A stretch of DNA of 64,000 bases from Lewinella sp. LCG006 (GCF_040784935.1 NZ_CP160680.1:6491802-6555801), one strand, 5' to 3'; numbered from the stretch's first letter, positions 36,301 through 45,544 are shown. A program made the numbers and translations. Notes: generated by a model from the sequence alone, not told the origin.

Positions 36301-36480
36301 TCTAAACAAGGAAACATCTACTTCCGCAAAATCAGCAGTAGCGTTAATGTTCTGGTTAATTTGTTCCTTGACAACATCCACCAATTCATCTTTAAAAATG
36401 AAGGGGACAGCCAGCAGGGCGCCGACGATTAACACCAGAAAAATGAATAGAATCAGGAATAAACGCTTTAATATTTTCAT
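33394..36480 (-). CDS. AsmA-family protein
   Basis: A 1,028-residue envelope protein with one N-terminal membrane helix (MKILKRLFLILFIFLVLIVG and on) and a long periplasmic region of the AsmA type, rich in short beta strands: an AsmA N-terminal part (DLVDVVKEQINQNINATADF-like), the internal INLDQPNVNVLVLEDGAANY, and a C-terminal AsmA_2-like domain (AQGLFETLNGSLEGLKPL). The last 130 residues are an Ala/Gln/Lys-rich helical tail. AsmA proteins are bridge-like lipid-transfer candidates between membranes. Transcribed alone. Confidence 0.9.
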   Translation of the reverse strand: MKILKRLFLILFIFLVLIVGALLAVPFIFKDELVDVVKEQINQNINATADFAEVDVSLFRSFPHLSLQLSDFSLVGKDRFADIPFLGAKEAGITVDIRSLFGNQPLSIRSVNLDQPNVNVLVLEDGAANYDITIPTEEEPTQETTDASALEIALQSYEITDGTVTYDDRAGDIYLAISGLNHSGEGNFTLTEYDLDTKTTIASMSVRQDGISYLKNAELALDAIFHIDAEKSLYVLKDNQLRVNELLLNAEGQIQLLEEDILLDLAFNSPGSDFRSLWSLIPNAYTKDYEDVAINGTFNLEGLVKGTYNETTYPAFRIRTQIKDGNVKYPDLPLGISNIQAALDVNSPSSDLDQMVINAEKIALTIGKDPFTAQFNVKTPISDPDVKANVDGVIDLGQWAQAFPMEGIQEMTGRITADVDIQTRLSTIEKEAYEQVRMAGSIGVSNLKYVADGLPAIVINSTEATFTPQKVNVADFSAKLGKSDLRASGSIDNILAYISPEKTMRGRFTAHTDYFLVDEWMTEEAPTTAVPSSEPVEETEIFDRFDFQVDATANRIVYDTYELTEAAMTGRIQPNRMEVSQMRSKLGASDFSGNGLILNAFDYAFNDGTLRGDLTVKSGYFDLNPFMEETTPATSTTGSTEEAYGVIPIPENINMVIRATVDRLQYTDMELKDLKGKLTIADQTVVIEDGTARTLGGNLGFTGAYDTQDIAKPTYQFKFDLDKLDFKESFNTFNSFAAFAPVGKLVNGKFSSSLIMSGELGQDMMPTLESINAQGLFETLNGSLEGLKPLTAIGNALDISELKKSITLDRLKTWFTIENGTFAVEPFDIKVADLPMNISGTHSLTQEMNYAINTVIPRSKLGNNQLGNTINQGLSSLVKQANQLGVNVNDAENLNVRITLTGNITDPKVGFKLLGADGETTVAEAVKDEAKALVNEQVNAAKDQVQQEVNQIKDKATQQATALADSVKNAAANQLKQSGQSVLDQVTGTNTPKDSTATLKEQAGDAVDKIKEDIKDFNPFRKKKGGGE

Positions 36481-36605
36481 GCTTAGATGGTTTGCTTTGG
36501 TACCGCAACTATAACGACAAATTTACGCTGTGAGTTTTATGAATACCTAAATTCGTCGGCTATTTCGCGGTAATAATAAAAAATCATAATTGTCCGGAGG
36601 CTTAG

Positions 36606-37844
36606 ATGATTGCAATGCCCACTTTTACCTACCTTGTGGGGAAATTTTTTCAAAAAAATTTAAGAAATACTTTGGCCAAATATCAATTAGTAGAAGATCA
36701 ACGCGCGATGGATCGCTTCTACGCGGAATTAAAAGACGCAGACTGGATGTGTTTTGACACAGAATTTGTTGGTGAAAAAAGGTTTCGCACCTTGATCTGC
36801 CTCATCCAAGTTACCAGTCCTAGTGGCAACTACCTCTTAGACCCTCTCCGATTACCCAATCTTGACCTACTGCTGGATTTGATCAGCAATCCTGAGATTT
36901 TAAAGATCACCCACGCCGGAGAAAACGATTATCGCTTGCTCTACCAGCAATACGGCGTATTGCCACGCAATATCTTCGATACCCAGATCGCAGCTGGCAT
37001 GCTGGGCTACCACTACCCTAGTGGCCTGGGGAAAATTGTCAGTGGAGAGCTCGACATTAATCTCCGCAAGGGCTATGCCGTCACCGATTGGGAGGCTCGA
37101 CCTTTTAGTCAGAAACAACTGGATTATGCCTTGGAAGACGTCATTATTCTAGAACCTTTATGGAAAAAACTAAGCAAGCGGCTTGAAGCCGATGGCCGTC
37201 TGGAATGGGCCATTGAGGAATGTAAACAACTGGAAACGGAAGAATTCTACTATCAGGATCCTTACCACGAGGCTTTGACCAGCAATCTCATCACCTCCCT
37301 GAAAACGAGAGACCAGGTTTTTCTGATGCGTTTATTCAACTGGCGACGCGACGAAGCGGAAAAGCGCGATGAATCCAAAAACCGGATTCTCCAAACCAAG
37401 TTGATCAGCCAGATTGTCAAAGCCATGCGGGGAGGAAAGCAAGCGCTAAAGGAAAATCGCAGGATTCCTGAGTTCATCTACCGCAAATACGCTGACCTGT
37501 GGACGGAGATGTACGAAAGAGCAGCTACCCAGGAAGAGCTGAATGTCTTGAAGCGTTTGCCCAGCGCACCCAACGAAGACGCCCGGGATGAAGTCCTCCT
37601 GGAGCTACTTTATCTCCTGATGAAATACCGCTGCCTCGACGAAAATATCTCCCACGCACTGGTCATGCCACGCAATGCCATCCGTAGAATGAAGAACGAT
37701 CCCAAAGTGCTGGACAATATTCTCGGAAGCGGATGGCGTGGAGAACTGCTGGGGGAAGAGTTTGTTGACTGGTTGAAAAACTATGACCACCTCGATTTAT
37801 CGATCAGTGGAGGACAAATTGGAATAAAAATGGCCAACCGGTAA
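36606..37844 (+). CDS. rnd: Ribonuclease D-like 3'-5' exonuclease with HRDC domain
   Basis: A 412-residue DEDDy exonuclease acting on RNA 3' ends. Exo motifs: MCFDTEFVGE (D51, E53), THAGENDYRLL with FDTQIAAGML, and the tyrosine-type motif QLDYALEDVIILEPL. A HRDC-like domain follows at about 225-310 (FNWRRDEAEKRDESKNRILQ), and a second helical part ends the protein. The fold order matches RNase D; the total is slightly longer than in Enterobacteria. It precedes a DUF4249 lipoprotein by 53 bp. Confidence 0.9.
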   Translation: MIAMPTFTYLVGKFFQKNLRNTLAKYQLVEDQRAMDRFYAELKDADWMCFDTEFVGEKRFRTLICLIQVTSPSGNYLLDPLRLPNLDLLLDLISNPEILKITHAGENDYRLLYQQYGVLPRNIFDTQIAAGMLGYHYPSGLGKIVSGELDINLRKGYAVTDWEARPFSQKQLDYALEDVIILEPLWKKLSKRLEADGRLEWAIEECKQLETEEFYYQDPYHEALTSNLITSLKTRDQVFLMRLFNWRRDEAEKRDESKNRILQTKLISQIVKAMRGGKQALKENRRIPEFIYRKYADLWTEMYERAATQEELNVLKRLPSAPNEDARDEVLLELLYLLMKYRCLDENISHALVMPRNAIRRMKNDPKVLDNILGSGWRGELLGEEFVDWLKNYDHLDLSISGGQIGIKMANR

Positions 37845-37897
37845 GCAAAAAAGCAAGGTAAGGTGTTGTATGAGCATATTGCCAACAACTTGCGCTT

Positions 37898-38836
37898 ATG
37901 AATCAGTTTTTCCGCGGATCATCCTTGCTGTTTTTACTCGTCTTTATCCTCTTTAGTTGCGAAGAAGAGTTTATCCCTCCGGTCATCGACGCGGAAGATC
38001 AAATTGTGGTGGAGGGTTACATTGAAGCTGGAGACCGCCCTACCCCACCCTACGTCTTCCTGACCAAGAGTTTCCCTTTTTTCAGTAAGCTGAGCCAGGA
38101 AGACCTCAACAATGCCTTCATCAGAGATGCTGAAATTACGGTCTCCGATGGAGAGCAGACCGTCACCCTTACTGAACTATGCCTTGATGACATTCCAGAA
38201 GAATTTCGTGACCAAGCAGCCGATTTACTTGGTGTTGCGGTGGATAGTTTGGGCTTCAATTTTTGCGTTTACCTGGATTTGAGCCTGCAAATGCAAGGAG
38301 AAGAAGGCAAAACTTATGAGCTTACGGTAAAAACCGGAGACAAAATCATTACGGCCACTACCACCATTCCCTTCGCCGTGCCCCTGGATTCCATTTACTT
38401 TGTCCCTCCTCCGGGAGAGCCTAATGATACCCTGGCACAGCTACGCATTATTCTTAACGATCCTCCCGGCGTTCCCAACTACTATCGCTACTTTACCAGA
38501 GAAGGTGACGGCCCGTATTTGCGGCCTTTTGCCTCGGTTACGGATGACTTACTCTTCGAAGGCCAACGCTTTGAATTGCCGCTTTCCAAAGCTGAGGAAG
38601 CGGATGCAGAATTTGATCAAGCAACGTTTGGTCTTTTTCGCCTGGGGGCGGATGCATCCATCAAATGGATCACACTGGATGAAGCACAGTTCAATTTCTG
38701 GAATACCCTGGAATTTAGCCGTGCCAACCAAGGGCCCTTTTCTTCCTACACGCGTATTCAGCACAATGTAGAGGGAGGTTTGGGCATCTGGGGCGGGATA
38801 GCCGCTCGCTACTACGACCTCATTGTTGAATACTAA
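37898..38836 (+). CDS. DUF4249-type lipoprotein
   Basis: A 312-residue lipoprotein: signal MNQFFRGSSLLFLLVFILFSC (lipobox LFSC), then the family opening EEEFIPPVIDAEDQIVVEGYIEAGDRP. The rest alternates strands with a Glu/Asp-rich surface and ends GIWGGIAARYYDLIVEY, another family trait. DUF4249 proteins are common in Bacteroidota, often near TonB receptors; here no receptor is adjacent. The function is unknown. gldC follows after 59 bp. Confidence 0.82.
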   Translation: MNQFFRGSSLLFLLVFILFSCEEEFIPPVIDAEDQIVVEGYIEAGDRPTPPYVFLTKSFPFFSKLSQEDLNNAFIRDAEITVSDGEQTVTLTELCLDDIPEEFRDQAADLLGVAVDSLGFNFCVYLDLSLQMQGEEGKTYELTVKTGDKIITATTTIPFAVPLDSIYFVPPPGEPNDTLAQLRIILNDPPGVPNYYRYFTREGDGPYLRPFASVTDDLLFEGQRFELPLSKAEEADAEFDQATFGLFRLGADASIKWITLDEAQFNFWNTLEFSRANQGPFSSYTRIQHNVEGGLGIWGGIAARYYDLIVEY

Positions 38837-38895
38837 TCTTCTTTTCTGCGCAATAGATCGTAGCTTTGCGCCAAAATAAAATTCGAGCAATCATT

Positions 38896-39246
38896 ATGGA
38901 TAAAAAAGTAATACAAACCAGCGACATCAACATCAAGATTGGTTTGAATGAAGAAAAACTACCCGTTCGTATCGACTGGGACGCCTCTGACAACCCCAAT
39001 GGCCAGCAAGTTTCCAAGGCGATGCTGCTCGCCTTTTTTGACGAAGAAACCAAAGACACCCTGAAGATTGACCTGTGGACAACGGAGATGCAGGTGATGG
39101 AAATGGATCGTTTCTTTTTCCAAACCTTGCGTGGAATGGCTGACACTTACTACAAAGCCACCCAAAATGCGGAGATGGCGACGTCCATGCAGCAGTTTGT
39201 TCACTTTTTTGGAGAAAAAACAGGCATCATTAAACCTGGCCAATAG
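38896..39246 (+). CDS. gldC: Gliding motility protein GldC
   Basis: A 116-residue cytoplasmic protein of the GldC family, conserved in gliding Bacteroidota, where it supports rather than drives surface motility. Recognised by the opening VIQTSDINIKIGLNEEKLPV and by KAMLLAFFDEETKDTLKIDLWT with MEMDRFFFQTLRGMADTYYKAT. The ATG at 38896 is chosen over an upstream in-frame ATG at 38866 because a -7 element (TAGCTTTG at 38861-38868) would lie inside a longer gene. Other gld genes are not in the window. Confidence 0.9.
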   Translation: MDKKVIQTSDINIKIGLNEEKLPVRIDWDASDNPNGQQVSKAMLLAFFDEETKDTLKIDLWTTEMQVMEMDRFFFQTLRGMADTYYKATQNAEMATSMQQFVHFFGEKTGIIKPGQ

Positions 39247-39340
39247 CGGGCAAGGAATTGGTTATCATCCGCTTGTCTTTTCTGGTTGACCACTATCTTC
39301 CATGGGCCAGCAAAAGTATCAACTTATTTTCTCGCTTAGA

Positions 39341-39372
39341 TTTGTTCATAAGCTGCAATTTAGGTAGCTTTG
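39341..39372 (+). promoter_or_regulatory. Promoter of the SRP RNA gene
   Basis: TTTG (39341-39344), 20-bp spacer, TAGCTTTG (39365-39372): a perfect Bacteroidota promoter. The expected start point coincides with the first paired bases of the SRP RNA at 39379. Confidence 0.75.
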
Positions 39373-39378
39373 CCCTCG

Positions 39379-39468
39379 GTGGGCGGCATAGGGCCAGCTC
39401 CCTTTAATCCCCCAGGGTGGAAACGCAGCAAGGGTACGAGGTTGTAGCGGTTGGTATGTTTGCTCACC
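39379..39468 (+). ncRNA. ffs: Small signal recognition particle RNA
   Basis: The sequence contains the SRP RNA apical core: agggtggaaacgcagcaagg with the symmetric and asymmetric loops of domain IV. The terminal stem pairs ggtgggc (39379-39385) with gctcacc (39462-39468). A run of T at 39472-39479 ends the transcript, and gaaacct/aggtttc just after forms an extra hairpin. A good promoter lies upstream (39341-39372). The RNA binds Ffh to target membrane proteins. Confidence 0.92.
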
Positions 39469-39538
39469 TTCTTTTTTTTCTGAAACCTGGCATATTTATG
39501 AAGGTTTCAATCCAACCCCACCAAGTCCACTATCAAGT

Positions 39539-40195
39539 ATGAAGTTTTTTATCGACACTGCAAACCTTGACCACATTAAAGAGGCCAAGGCATTAGGCAT
39601 CCTGGATGGTGTAACCACCAATCCTTCTCTGATGGCGAAGGAAGGCATTACCGGAAAGGACAATATCCTCAAGCACTACGCTACCATTGCGGAAACAGTT
39701 GAGGGTGATGTAAGTGCAGAGGTGATCTCTACGGATTTCGCCGGGATGGTTGAAGAAGCTAAAGTACTTGCCGAGATCGCCGACAATATCGTGGTTAAAA
39801 TCCCGATGATCCTTGACGGTATCAAAGCATTGAGCTGGTGTTCTGAGAATGGTATTCCCACCAATTGTACCCTGGTATTTAGCGGAGCGCAAGCGATCCT
39901 GGCTGCAAAAGCAGGAGCAACTTACGTCTCTCCTTTTATTGGTAGAATTGATGATACCAACTGGGAAGGGATGGATTTGATCAAGCAGATCGCAGAGATT
40001 TATGCTATCCAAGGTTTTGAAACAGAAATCCTGGCAGCTTCGATCCGTACCTCCAAGCACATCGTTGATGCTGCTATTTCAGGTGCAGATGTTGTCACTT
40101 GCCCACTGAGTTCTTACATGGGAATGCTCAAGCACCCCTTGACGGACATTGGTCTAGAACAATTCTTGGCGGATTACCGCAAAGGTAACAGCTAG
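39539..40195 (+). CDS. fsa: Transaldolase / fructose-6-phosphate aldolase family
   Basis: A 218-residue class I aldolase of the small TalC/FSA group. The Schiff-base lysine is K87 in NIVVKIPM, and the fold hallmarks DTANLDHIKEAKALGILDGVTTNPSLMAKEG and ILAASIRTSKHIVDAAISGADVVT are intact. In Bacteroidota such short enzymes often act as transaldolases of the pentose phosphate pathway; sequence alone does not decide between the two reactions. Transcribed alone after the SRP RNA, with a terminator at 40311. Confidence 0.9.
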   Translation: MKFFIDTANLDHIKEAKALGILDGVTTNPSLMAKEGITGKDNILKHYATIAETVEGDVSAEVISTDFAGMVEEAKVLAEIADNIVVKIPMILDGIKALSWCSENGIPTNCTLVFSGAQAILAAKAGATYVSPFIGRIDDTNWEGMDLIKQIAEIYAIQGFETEILAASIRTSKHIVDAAISGADVVTCPLSSYMGMLKHPLTDIGLEQFLADYRKGNS

Positions 40196-40310
40196 CTTAG
40201 GCAGTTGTCACCGATACTATAGGCCTGATACAGAACGTTATCAGGTAGTTGCCAAAAAGCCATTGGCACACTTAATCAAAGAGGCTATCTATTTTACATA
40301 CCATTTTGAA

Positions 40311-40336
40311 GGGAGAGTACTAACTCTCCCTTTTTT
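40311..40336. terminator. Bidirectional terminator
   Basis: gggagagt (40311-40318) / actctccc (40323-40330), 4-nt loop, T run on the plus strand. It serves fsa and lies 12 bp from the convergent methyltransferase stop at 40342. Confidence 0.8.
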
Positions 40337-40341
40337 ATTTT

Positions 40342-40986
40342 CTAATCCAGACGCCGCACCTTCTTCCCCTTCACCTGCTGCTCATGCCGCTGGACGTAAT
40401 CTTGGAAGATAGCTTCTTGCTGCTCCGGAGCTGTAGGATTGTTTTCGGCGTAGAAACCTGCCGCCAATCTTTGGCGCAAGCCTTCAAAGACACTTACCGC
40501 ACAAGCAACTGAAATATTCAAGCTTTGCACCATGCCCATCTGTGGAATCAAAAAATTTCCATCGACGTGGCGAAGTGCCTCTTCACTGACACCATCGTGT
40601 TCATTACCGAACAAGAGTGCTACGGAAGTGGTAAGGTCCAAATCATGCAAGGAAACCGCATCTTTGGCCATGTGAGTGGCGTAAATGAAGTCATAATTGG
40701 CCCTAACTGCCGAAAAGCAGTTGTCCAGCTGGGTGTAATAGTGAACATCGAGCCATTTGCGTGAACCCGCCGAACTCTTTTTGCCCAGCGTAAGGTAATC
40801 CTCCTGGAGGTGCTCTTCCGTATAGAGAATATAGAGGTCTGAGATGCCTACCGCCTCACAACTGCGCATGACAGCACTGATGTTGTGAGGGTCATGGACA
40901 TTCTCGAGAATGACCGTGAAATTCTTCTGTCGCCGATAAGCTACTTCTCGCAAGCGGGCCCGGCGTTGTTCCGTCATGGGCGCCAT
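40342..40986 (-). CDS. SpoU/TrmH-type tRNA or rRNA 2'-O-methyltransferase
   Basis: A 214-residue SPOUT-fold methyltransferase. All three motifs are seen: NISAVMRSCEAVGISDLYIL (motif 1), VALLFGNEHDGVSEEAL (motif 2) and MVQSLNISVACAVSVFEGLRQRL (motif 3, knot). Length and ends fit TrmH, which makes Gm18 in tRNA, though the exact base cannot be proven. It starts 2 bp after the PBP1-type lipoprotein stop, so it is the last gene of that transcript. Confidence 0.9.
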   Translation of the reverse strand: MAPMTEQRRARLREVAYRRQKNFTVILENVHDPHNISAVMRSCEAVGISDLYILYTEEHLQEDYLTLGKKSSAGSRKWLDVHYYTQLDNCFSAVRANYDFIYATHMAKDAVSLHDLDLTTSVALLFGNEHDGVSEEALRHVDGNFLIPQMGMVQSLNISVACAVSVFEGLRQRLAAGFYAENNPTAPEQQEAIFQDYVQRHEQQVKGKKVRRLD

Positions 40987-40988
40987 TG

Positions 40989-42497
40989 CTATTCCGCTTT
41001 GTTGAATCGGTAATTTTGAAACCGGAGGATATTTACGTACTTATTTTCCCAGCGTTCGACCTGTGGGAATTCCATTCCGCCAGTTGTTGTTGGAGTAATG
41101 ATCGGTTGGAACTCAAACTTCGTGTGCAATAACTGCTCAGGATTTTGTTCCAATTGCAATTGAAATTTGGTGCCAAAACGCTTGAGCATTTTGCTAAAGT
41201 ACTTGGACACATCGTAGCCCACAAAGGCTTCCTCCAATGGGATTTCGCCGTATCTTTCGTAGTAACGCCGCTTGAAAGCCCGAATGTCAGGGTTTAAATC
41301 ATCGAGAAAAACGCTACTACTAACGTGTACATTGAGTTTTTCGTAATAATCGAAATCAATCCGCTCGTAATCCATCCACTGCGGCATGCCATAGACACTT
41401 ACCTGCTGGTATTGTCCACGATCAAGGTCGAGTTTACGCAGGAAGTTGTAGATAAATGTTTCTTTTGACCACGAAGGCACGATAAAGACAGTTTCCCGAT
41501 CGAAGCTAAACCATGGCTTGAGGTCAGTAGACTGCATATCTAACCTGGTAGAATCAATCGTCAATCGTTTTAGTGGCTGCGTGTTTGTCAGGCCATTTAG
41601 TCGTTCGTACTCTCGCTGAAAATAATCAAACCGCATGGTTTCATTGGGGTCATTGATGGCCACCAAGACAATTTGGTCATACTTGTAGTTGGCCAAAACG
41701 TGCTGCATAATGGCCTGGCAGTGCGACTCCAAGGTTGGCTTTACCTGAATGTAGTTGGGATTCTGTGCAGAAACTGCGCTAGAAGCTGAGTGAGGAGAAA
41801 CCAATACGCCACCAGTACTGCGCACTTTGTTGGCCAAAATCGCTGCATTAGAACGCAAATAAGGCCCAATCACCAAATGAGCCTCGTTGAGGTCGCGATT
41901 GCTTCGAGCGAGGTTGGTCACTTCTGCTTCACTGGCTTTAGAGTCCATCACGGTCACATTCAGTGCCACTCCTTCCTCCGACAGCTCATCGAAAGCCATT
42001 TCCATACCATTGTAAAACTGCAAGGCCCAGGTAGAGTTAGGCGCAATTCTTCTGTCAATACTGTTGTAACGATCAGAAAGGAAGGGCAACACTACGGAAA
42101 CATTGTAAGAACTCAATAACTGAGAATTCCCTTCTCCTACACCGATAGGGTTCACGGGGTTACCGCCCGGCCCAGGAGCGACTGGCGCTGAAGTAGAATA
42201 GATCGGAGGCTCAATAGAAGACGGAATGTCACGCCATTTCACGGTATCCATAGGGTCCGTAGGCGCATTTTGCACCAGGACATAGGTTCCGGTCGCGGGA
42301 TCATAAACCCGGCGCCCCTGAATAGGGTCGAGTTCCTCTTTATCCGGCTTTGTGTCCGTGGGATTCCCTTGTGAAATAGGCTTAAAAAGCTCACAAGAAC
42401 TGAACAGGACAATGGCAATGATGCCGATCGCCGTCAGTAAAACCTGACTGATCTTATTCCCACTCAATGGTTGCTGGTGGCTTTGTGCTGATATCAT
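40989..42497 (-). CDS. PBP1-fold (ABC substrate-binding-like) lipoprotein
   Basis: 502 residues from the ATG at 42497; this choice overlaps the guaA 3' end by 44 bp, and all other ATGs in frame overlap more. A membrane signal with lipobox follows ([17 protein letters not shown]). After a Pro/Gly linker comes a type I periplasmic binding fold: [71 protein letters not shown]. The group includes LppC/LpoA-like and branched-chain binding proteins. No transporter genes are adjacent, so a structural or regulatory role is as likely as uptake. Confidence 0.8.
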   Translation of the reverse strand: MISAQSHQQPLSGNKISQVLLTAIGIIAIVLFSSCELFKPISQGNPTDTKPDKEELDPIQGRRVYDPATGTYVLVQNAPTDPMDTVKWRDIPSSIEPPIYSTSAPVAPGPGGNPVNPIGVGEGNSQLLSSYNVSVVLPFLSDRYNSIDRRIAPNSTWALQFYNGMEMAFDELSEEGVALNVTVMDSKASEAEVTNLARSNRDLNEAHLVIGPYLRSNAAILANKVRSTGGVLVSPHSASSAVSAQNPNYIQVKPTLESHCQAIMQHVLANYKYDQIVLVAINDPNETMRFDYFQREYERLNGLTNTQPLKRLTIDSTRLDMQSTDLKPWFSFDRETVFIVPSWSKETFIYNFLRKLDLDRGQYQQVSVYGMPQWMDYERIDFDYYEKLNVHVSSSVFLDDLNPDIRAFKRRYYERYGEIPLEEAFVGYDVSKYFSKMLKRFGTKFQLQLEQNPEQLLHTKFEFQPIITPTTTGGMEFPQVERWENKYVNILRFQNYRFNKAE

Positions 42498-43995
42498 AAA
42501 CGACGCGGTTAATTCCTTTAACATGATTGATGATTTCACTGGATATTTTGGCCAGCAAATCGTGCGGTAAGTGGCTCCATTCTGCGGTCATTCCATCGGT
42601 GGAATTCACACAACGCAAGGCAACCGTCTTTTCGTACGTACGCTCATCCCCCATGACACCTACCGACTGTACAGGAAGAAGAACAGTACCGGCCTGCCAT
42701 ACTTTATCGTACCATCCGGAAGTACGGAGATTATTGATAAAAATGGCATCTGCCTCTTGCAATAGCGCTACTTTTTCCGGCGTTATCGCCCCCAATATAC
42801 GAATTCCTAGACCAGGTCCAGGAAATGGATGACGGCCCAGGATATTATCCGGAATATTCAGGGTTTTGCCTACTCTGCGTACCTCATCTTTGAACAACAT
42901 TCTCAGCGGTTCAACGATCTTCAGGTTGAGGTGTTCGGGTAAGCCACCTACATTGTGGTGCGACTTGATCGTAACGGAAGGGCCATGAACAGAGACTGAT
43001 TCAATGACGTCGGGGTAGATGGTTCCCTGGCCCAGCCATTTGATATTTTCCAGCTTGGCAGCTTCTTCTTCAAATACTTCAATGAAGACGCGGCCAATTA
43101 TCTTTCGTTTTCCTTCGGGATCTTGCTCTCCTTCGAGCTCCCGATAAAATTGATTTTTGGCATCAATGCCAAAGACTTGCAAGCCCATCCCCTTATATGA
43201 AGCGAGTACTTCTTCGTATTCGCCTTTACGCAGGAGCCCATTGTCGACAAAGAAACAAAACAGTTGTTTGCCAATGGCATGATGAAGCAAAACAGCGGCC
43301 ACCGTAGAGTCAACTCCGCCAGACAAACCGAGTAGTACACGATCTGAGCCAATCTGCGCTTTCAATGCTGCGATGGTCTCTTCCGCAAAGGAAGCAGGCG
43401 TCCAAGACCCCGTGCAACCAGCAATGTCCATCACGAAATTTTTCAACAAGGTTGCCCCTTCCAGACTGTGATAAACTTCGGGGTGGAACTGGAGACCGTA
43501 AACGGGTTGGGCGAAAGCATCTTCCTTGGCCCTGAAGGCAGCCACTTCGATACTGTTTGATCCAGCTACCAACTCAAACTGCTCAGGCAATTGAATGATG
43601 GTATCACCATGCGACATCCAAACCTGAGAATCAGGAGACATCCCTTTCATCAAAGGATCGTGGGTCGCTTGGGTTTTCAAGCTGGCCTTGCCGTACTCTC
43701 GTTTTTGAGAACGTTCTACTTTGCCACCATAGTGGTTAGCCAAATATTGGGCACCATAGCAAACCCCAAGTAAGGGGCGCAGACCAATTACTTTTTCCAA
43801 CTCAGGGTGGAGGGCATTGTCGTCTTTTACCGAAAATGGGCTCCCTGAGAGAATGACTCCCTTGTAGCTATCATCCAGCTCTGGAATTTTGTTGTAGGGG
43901 ACAATTTCACTGTAAACATTGAGTTCACGGACCCGGCGGGCAATCAGTTGAGTATACTGTGATCCGAAATCGAGGATCAGGATTTTTTCATTCAT
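42454..43995 (-). CDS. guaA: GMP synthase (glutamine-hydrolysing)
   Basis: Converts XMP to GMP using glutamine and ATP. 513 residues. Glutaminase domain: [17 protein letters not shown] (Cys79) and [11 protein letters not shown] (His/Glu). ATP-pyrophosphatase loop: [17 protein letters not shown]. Dimerisation domain: [15 protein letters not shown] and, at the end, [17 protein letters not shown]. It is preceded by TATATTTG ending 4 nt before the ATG, so the mRNA is probably leaderless. guaB is not adjacent. Confidence 0.99.
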   Translation of the reverse strand: MNEKILILDFGSQYTQLIARRVRELNVYSEIVPYNKIPELDDSYKGVILSGSPFSVKDDNALHPELEKVIGLRPLLGVCYGAQYLANHYGGKVERSQKREYGKASLKTQATHDPLMKGMSPDSQVWMSHGDTIIQLPEQFELVAGSNSIEVAAFRAKEDAFAQPVYGLQFHPEVYHSLEGATLLKNFVMDIAGCTGSWTPASFAEETIAALKAQIGSDRVLLGLSGGVDSTVAAVLLHHAIGKQLFCFFVDNGLLRKGEYEEVLASYKGMGLQVFGIDAKNQFYRELEGEQDPEGKRKIIGRVFIEVFEEEAAKLENIKWLGQGTIYPDVIESVSVHGPSVTIKSHHNVGGLPEHLNLKIVEPLRMLFKDEVRRVGKTLNIPDNILGRHPFPGPGLGIRILGAITPEKVALLQEADAIFINNLRTSGWYDKVWQAGTVLLPVQSVGVMGDERTYEKTVALRCVNSTDGMTAEWSHLPHDLLAKISSEIINHVKGINRVVYDISTKPPATIEWE

Positions 43996-43999
43996 GCAG

Positions 44000-44007
44000 C
44001 AAATATA
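44000..44007 (-). promoter_or_regulatory. -7 element giving a leaderless guaA mRNA
   Basis: TATATTTG on the minus strand, a full TAnnTTTG match, with only CTGC between it and the guaA ATG (43995). Transcription should begin at or next to the start codon. Confidence 0.55.
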
Positions 44008-44058
44008 GGCAAGTGACAGGTTAAAATTAAGGAAACCGAAATTTCCTCTTTGGCAAAA

Positions 44059-44619
44059 TCAATTCCAGGTATAATCTTCCGGTACTTGGGCAATCACCGC
44101 AAAGGTATCCCCTTTGTTGGTCATGATAGATTGCCACAAAGCTTCCGGCTTTACATTAAAGAGATAATTCGCATCCATTGTTGCCAGCAACCAGGAGCCA
44201 TACCCCATTTCATCAAGCAACTGGCCATCAGACCAGCCTGCGTAACCGACGAAGAAGCGTATTTGATTTGGGTTTATCAATTCGGAATGAATCAAAAATT
44301 TCAGCTTTTCGAAATCTCCACCCCAGTAAACGCCTTGAGCGACTTTCACACTTCCTTCCAGTAAATCGCCTACACTATGAAGGTAATGAACAGAGTCCAT
44401 CTGCACGGGGCCCCCAAAAAATACTTCTGCGTCGAAATCGGGAAAGTCATCAATGAGTTCATCGATTTTTGTTTGCAGAGGGCGGTTAAGAATAAATCCT
44501 ACGCTCCCCTCCTCCTTGCTGTGATCACACAACAAGACAGCTGCACGTTTAAAGTTGGGATCAACCATAAACGGTTCTGCTAACAGAATTCGCCCTCGCT
44601 CCAAAAATAATTCCGACAT
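44059..44619 (-). CDS. YqgE/AlgH family protein
   Basis: A 186-residue cytoplasmic protein with the family marks RGRILLAEPFMVDPNFKRAAVLLCDH, VGFILNRPLQTKIDEL and FFVGYAGWSDGQLLDEM. YqgE/AlgH proteins are widespread and were linked to alginate control in Pseudomonas, but the biochemical function is unknown. It starts 37 bp after the fabD stop and may be read from the folE-fabD transcript. Confidence 0.92.
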   Translation of the reverse strand: MSELFLERGRILLAEPFMVDPNFKRAAVLLCDHSKEEGSVGFILNRPLQTKIDELIDDFPDFDAEVFFGGPVQMDSVHYLHSVGDLLEGSVKVAQGVYWGGDFEKLKFLIHSELINPNQIRFFVGYAGWSDGQLLDEMGYGSWLLATMDANYLFNVKPEALWQSIMTNKGDTFAVIAQVPEDYTWN

Positions 44620-44656
44620 ACCGGTAATTGGCTAAATTGGCAGAACAAGTCTAGTA

Positions 44657-45535
44657 TTATAAACTGCTCGTTTCGAGCTTACGGTCAATCCGGCGAATCA
44701 ATCCTCGTAGAACACTACCTTTGCCACCAGCTTCGATAAACTCCGTATAACCATCCATGGCCATCTGCTGCACCGTTTGCGTCCAGCGTACGGGTGCGGT
44801 CAGCTGCTTCACCAGGTTTTCTTTGATGATGGCAGGATCTGTGTGCGCCTGGGCATCAACATTTTGATAAATAGGGCAACGTGGTGTCTTGAAATTCGTA
44901 GCCTCAATGGCAGCCGCCAATTTATCCTGCGCTGGTTGCATCAATGGAGAGTGAAAAGCACCGCCCACAACCAAAGGCACCACCTTCATCGCACCTGCAG
45001 CTTTCAATTGCTCGCTAGCAGCTTCCACTCCGGGAATACTCCCCGAAATCACCAACTGCCCGGGGCTGTTGTAGTTGGCTGGCACCACGACATCGCTGAT
45101 GCCCGCGCAAATTTCTTCTACGACCTGATCATCCAGTCCGATAACGGCAGCCATGGTACTTTCTTCGAGTTCACAAGCTTCCTGCATAGCCAATGCTCGT
45201 GCATAAACCAAGCGCAAACCATCGGCAAAATCCATAGCACCAGCGGCTACAAGTGCCGAAAATTCTCCTAAACTGTGTCCAGCAACTCCTTCAGGAGCAA
45301 AGTCCTCTCCTGCCAATGCGACTTTAATGACCGAGTGCAAAAAGATAGCTGGTTGGGTCACCTTCGTCTCCTTCAATTCTTCTTCAGTGCCATTAAACAT
45401 GACATCGGAAAGACGAAACCCCAAGAGTTCATTGGCTTCTTCAAACATGGCTTTAGCAAGTGGTTGCTCTTCGTAAAGATCTTGTCCCATGCCTGTAAAC
45501 TGGGCACCTTGCCCTGGAAAAACGTATGCTTTCAT
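44657..45535 (-). CDS. fabD: Malonyl-CoA:ACP transacylase
   Basis: Loads malonate onto acyl carrier protein for fatty acid synthesis. 292 residues. FPGQGAQFTGMGQDLY opens the protein; the nucleophile is S88 in GVAGHSLGEFSAL; the histidine is in VGGAFHSPLMQPA; and ANYNSPGQLVISG is the usual oxyanion region. It begins 9 bp after folE, so the two are co-transcribed. Other fab genes are not here. Confidence 0.97.
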   Translation of the reverse strand: MKAYVFPGQGAQFTGMGQDLYEEQPLAKAMFEEANELLGFRLSDVMFNGTEEELKETKVTQPAIFLHSVIKVALAGEDFAPEGVAGHSLGEFSALVAAGAMDFADGLRLVYARALAMQEACELEESTMAAVIGLDDQVVEEICAGISDVVVPANYNSPGQLVISGSIPGVEAASEQLKAAGAMKVVPLVVGGAFHSPLMQPAQDKLAAAIEATNFKTPRCPIYQNVDAQAHTDPAIIKENLVKQLTAPVRWTQTVQQMAMDGYTEFIEAGGKGSVLRGLIRRIDRKLETSSL

Positions 45536-45544
45536 AAGAGTAAA

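Noticed and set aside
44640-44653. Single copy of the foldback-element end (gcagaacaagtcta)
   Set aside because: No partner repeat within 200 bp and no palindrome, so not annotated as an element; it could be a remnant or chance.
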